The notes under the pieces: generated by a model
What the model was told of the DNA's origin: nothing
What the model saw: the letters and a program-made list of their open reading frames with translations, nothing else
Database searches by the model: none
Source: Monarcha castaneiventris obscurior
Taxonomy: Eukaryota > Chordata > Aves > Passeriformes > Monarchidae
DNA: 64,000 nt
Direction: 5' to 3'
Assembly (NCBI GenBank): GCA_026261815.1
Contig: JAMPIT010000258.1
Location: 9,477,501 to 9,541,500 of the forward strand
Shown here: positions 62,031 to 64,000 of the stretch, piece after piece
How the letters are laid out: every line of letters starts with the position of its first letter
Position numbering within the stretch: the first letter of the stretch is position 1
Program-made: the position numbers and the translations under genes

Positions 62031-62828
62031 CTATGCACTGTCCCAGGCCAACTTTATCTTCTCGCTGTGAGCTTTGGAAGATTTACAAAACAAGCTCTTC
62101 ACTATTTGCAGTGGCACTGATTTCCCACTGAGGTACAGTTTATTATGGCACTCTGGCAACCAGGGCCCTGCAGCAGCATCTGTGTTTTTCCCTTGCTTGA
62201 GCATCCAGACATAAGCCATGATATAGCCGGTCATGAACGCGTCAAAGCCAGCTCGGTGAGTGCCCCCCTGCGAAGGAGGGCCCTGAGTTTCCTTCTCCTT
62301 TCCTGCAGCACCTGCTGCTTCAGTCTCAGGGATGGCTGGGTGACTGGCTGAGTCCAACCCAGCAGCAACCTTTGACTTCCTCTCCACTTGGTCACTGTCA
62401 GAGGCATTTCCCTTGGCACAAGGGCTCAGGGCAGCTGCTCCCTGGGCAGCAGTTCTTTCAGTGCTCCCCACATTCTCTTCCCATTGTGTGCTGGCATCTG
62501 AGCTGACTTCTGTTTCCATGTCCATGGAGATTTCCTCCAGTGGTCTGCTCTCTCCATTGGGTGCAATCTCTGCCAGCTCTGTAGCAGCTGCAGGCTCATA
62601 GCAGCTCTGTTTCCGTGGTGGTCCTTCCTCCCAGTTCTGAGCTTGCTCCATTTTTTCCCCTGAGCTTTCCTGCTGGAATGCATTTCCAGGCACTTTCATG
62701 TTCTTCCGATGCTTCCATTTGTGCTTCCGTTTCTTTCGTTTCTCCCAAAGCTTGTCGTCCTCGTCAATGATGAGGTCAATGTTGTGAGACTGTGGACACT
62801 TCACCCCTTTTGGACACCAGCCATAGGC
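62031..62828 (-). CDS. TOE1: TOE1 terminal coding exon (zinc-finger second half, NLS, Exo III motif)
   Basis: 798 nt on the minus strand encoding 265 residues and a TAG at 62033-62031. The exon starts after an acceptor with a CT repeat tract, CTCTTCCTAG. It opens AYGWCPKGVKCPQSH, the last Cys, Cys and His of a CCCH zinc finger. A very basic run (KRKKRKHKWKHRK) follows as a likely nuclear or Cajal-body localisation signal. A long acidic, Ser/Ala-rich linker comes next, then HRAGFDAFMTGY. That last motif matches the final His...Asp catalytic motif of the PARN/CAF1-type DEDD exonucleases. The C-terminal block GPWLPECHNKLYLSGK matches human TOE1 as remembered. TOE1 trims 3' tails of snRNA precursors in the nucleus. 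The linker differs strongly from mammals. Confidence 0.96.
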   Translation of the reverse strand, partial: AYGWCPKGVKCPQSHNIDLIIDEDDKLWEKRKKRKHKWKHRKNMKVPGNAFQQESSGEKMEQAQNWEEGPPRKQSCYEPAAATELAEIAPNGESRPLEEISMDMETEVSSDASTQWEENVGSTERTAAQGAAALSPCAKGNASDSDQVERKSKVAAGLDSASHPAIPETEAAGAAGKEKETQGPPSQGGTHRAGFDAFMTGYIMAYVWMLKQGKNTDAAAGPWLPECHNKLYLSGKSVPLQIVKSLFCKSSKAHSEKIKLAWDSA

Positions 62829-63919
62829 CTAGGAAGAGAGAGAGAGATGGGTCTGTAGCCTCCATCTTCCTGGTTAGAGCAGCAACCATCTTAACATGGA
62901 GTGGAGCTAATTATTCCCTTCCACCGAGGGCTTGCAAGGCTGGATCAGGAACAGTGTCCATTTACAGCCCCACAGCACATGGGAAAGGTGCTGACACACT
63001 GCACTGGGTGCACCAGGGAGTGTCCAGGTGCAGCACACAGCATATAAGGAGAGGCCAAGGAAGGTAGGTTTGTGCTACCTGGAGAAGACAAGACTAAGAG
63101 GGAGATGTCTAGTTGGTGTCTGCAGGTACCTACAGCAGAGGTTATGGAGAAGATGGAGCTAAACTCTTGTGAGAGCACAGGGAGAGGGGACCTGGTAACA
63201 GTCAGGGGAAATTATGACTACAGGTGTAGGAAAGTGTTTTTCACACAGTGATCAAGTACTGGAACAGGGGCCTGGAGTTGTTTTGTAAACTCTGTCCTTA
63301 CACAATTTCTAAATTTACCAAACAAGGCTCTGAGCAACACTGAGGGGGTGGTTGGATGAGAAACTTCCAGAGATTTCCCCAACCTATGGTTTTTAACAGC
63401 ATGTGAAACATCTGGAAGAGCTCCTTTTCTCCATGAAGCACCTGAAGCCAGTTCTGATCTGATCAGATGGGCTCTTTGCTGCTGTAGCTGCACCAGGACG
63501 AGCTGTTGTGGATCACCCTGTGCTACAGTGCCACATGCTGCAGACAGGTAATAATTTTTTATATCTAATGAAGATACAGGGAAGGGTAGAGGTGGTGTTT
63601 CTTTATTGTAGGACAAGCCAAACTAATGCAGAACTTGCAGCCCCCCCAAGACAACAATGGATACTGTAACTCACAGTATCCTACTGTTTAGGGCCACAGA
63701 CTCTCTTTTGGAATCTGCCTAATGAAGCCTGTAAGATTCCCCACCTCCAAGCAGAGCACTCTATTGTTTATCATGAAGCCACCTGAAGCTTGAAAATGTT
63801 CCTTGTGCTGTGAAGTAGGCGAGGGGAAGTTCCCAGGTGCTTTCCCACCACTTCTGGCTCAGACCACGTGTGCCCCTTTCCATGAAGCCAGGAAGGGAGC
63901 GGGGATTTACTTTACTTAC
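62829..63919 (-). other. TOE1 last intron, 1.1 kb
   Basis: Minus-strand donor GTAAGT after TCG, and an acceptor preceded by a CT-repeat pyrimidine tract (GAGAGAGAGAG on the + strand at about 62835-62847). It splits the zinc finger between its first and second Cys ligands. Most of the central part is a decayed CR1 copy. Confidence 0.9.
63000..63400 (+). mobile_element. Decayed CR1 LINE fragment in TOE1 intron
   Basis: The + strand follows the CR1 sense 3' region in order: AAGGAGAGGCCAAGG, CTACCTGGAGAAGAC, TTTTTCACACAGTGATCAAG, TACTGGAACAGGGGCC, CTCTGAGCAACACTGA, GGTTGGATGA, CCCAACCTATGG. Divergence is high, so it is an old copy, antisense to TOE1. The left end is uncertain. Confidence 0.7.
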
Positions 63920-64000
63920 CGAAAACTTCTCACAGACAGGCACCTTATTCCCCCCTCCAGCACTGTGGCTTTCTTCCTCCAGAGAGCAGTAGCGGTAATC
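63920..64000 (-). CDS. TOE1: TOE1 penultimate exon (partial, cut by window edge)
   Basis: 81 nt visible, 27 codons ending NKVPVCEKFS, followed by a consensus donor TCG|GTAAGT. The Cys in VCEKF is the first ligand of the CCCH zinc finger. With the next exon it reads C-x8-C-x5-C-x3-H, which matches the family pattern. The phase is 0 at this junction. The upstream part, with the DxE nuclease motif, lies beyond position 64000. Confidence 0.93.

Noticed and set aside
62031..62804. TOE1 exon as a free-standing ORF starting at 62804
   Set aside because: The apparent start is an internal GTG codon. The exon begins at a splice acceptor at 62828 and completes the zinc finger started in the upstream exon.

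Overview
The window looks like a piece of a bird genome, or a close sauropsid relative. It is AT-rich and CpG-poor, has long introns with almost no repeats, and the only interspersed repeats recognised are old CR1 retrotransposon fragments. It contains no prokaryotic-style coding and no rRNA, tRNA, CRISPR or viral genes that I can support.

Two protein-coding genes lie tail to tail. About 90% of the window (1-57387, plus a long 3'UTR to roughly 61250) is the 3' part of TESK2 on the + strand. Nine coding exons were recovered: 8365-8486, 17872-17920, 35824-35970, 46211-46293, 48109-48184, 49836-49919, 50968-51054, 54448-54583 and 56375-57387. They join in frame to 1797 nt, which is 598 codons plus a stop, and every intron is GT-AG. 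The first exons (N-terminus and Gly-rich loop of the kinase) were not found and probably lie upstream. TESK2 is a LIMK/TESK-family dual-specificity kinase known for acting on cofilin and the actin cytoskeleton.

The right end (64000 down to 62031, - strand) holds the last two coding exons of TOE1, a nuclear DEDD-type 3' exonuclease that trims snRNA 3' ends. One half of its CCCH zinc finger lies in each exon. The convergent TESK2/TOE1 arrangement is the one I recall from mammals, which supports both identifications. The gap between the two predicted poly(A) sites is about 0.6 kb.

The introns hold four CR1 pieces, a 136-bp direct duplication that carries a strong 3' splice-site-like sequence, an imperfect 22-bp inverted repeat just downstream of the 49-nt exon, and at least one juxtaposed acceptor/donor sequence resembling a recursive splice site. 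I did not find a novel multi-gene system. The best leads concern RNA processing of TESK2 and bird-specific changes in its activation segment and C-terminal tail.
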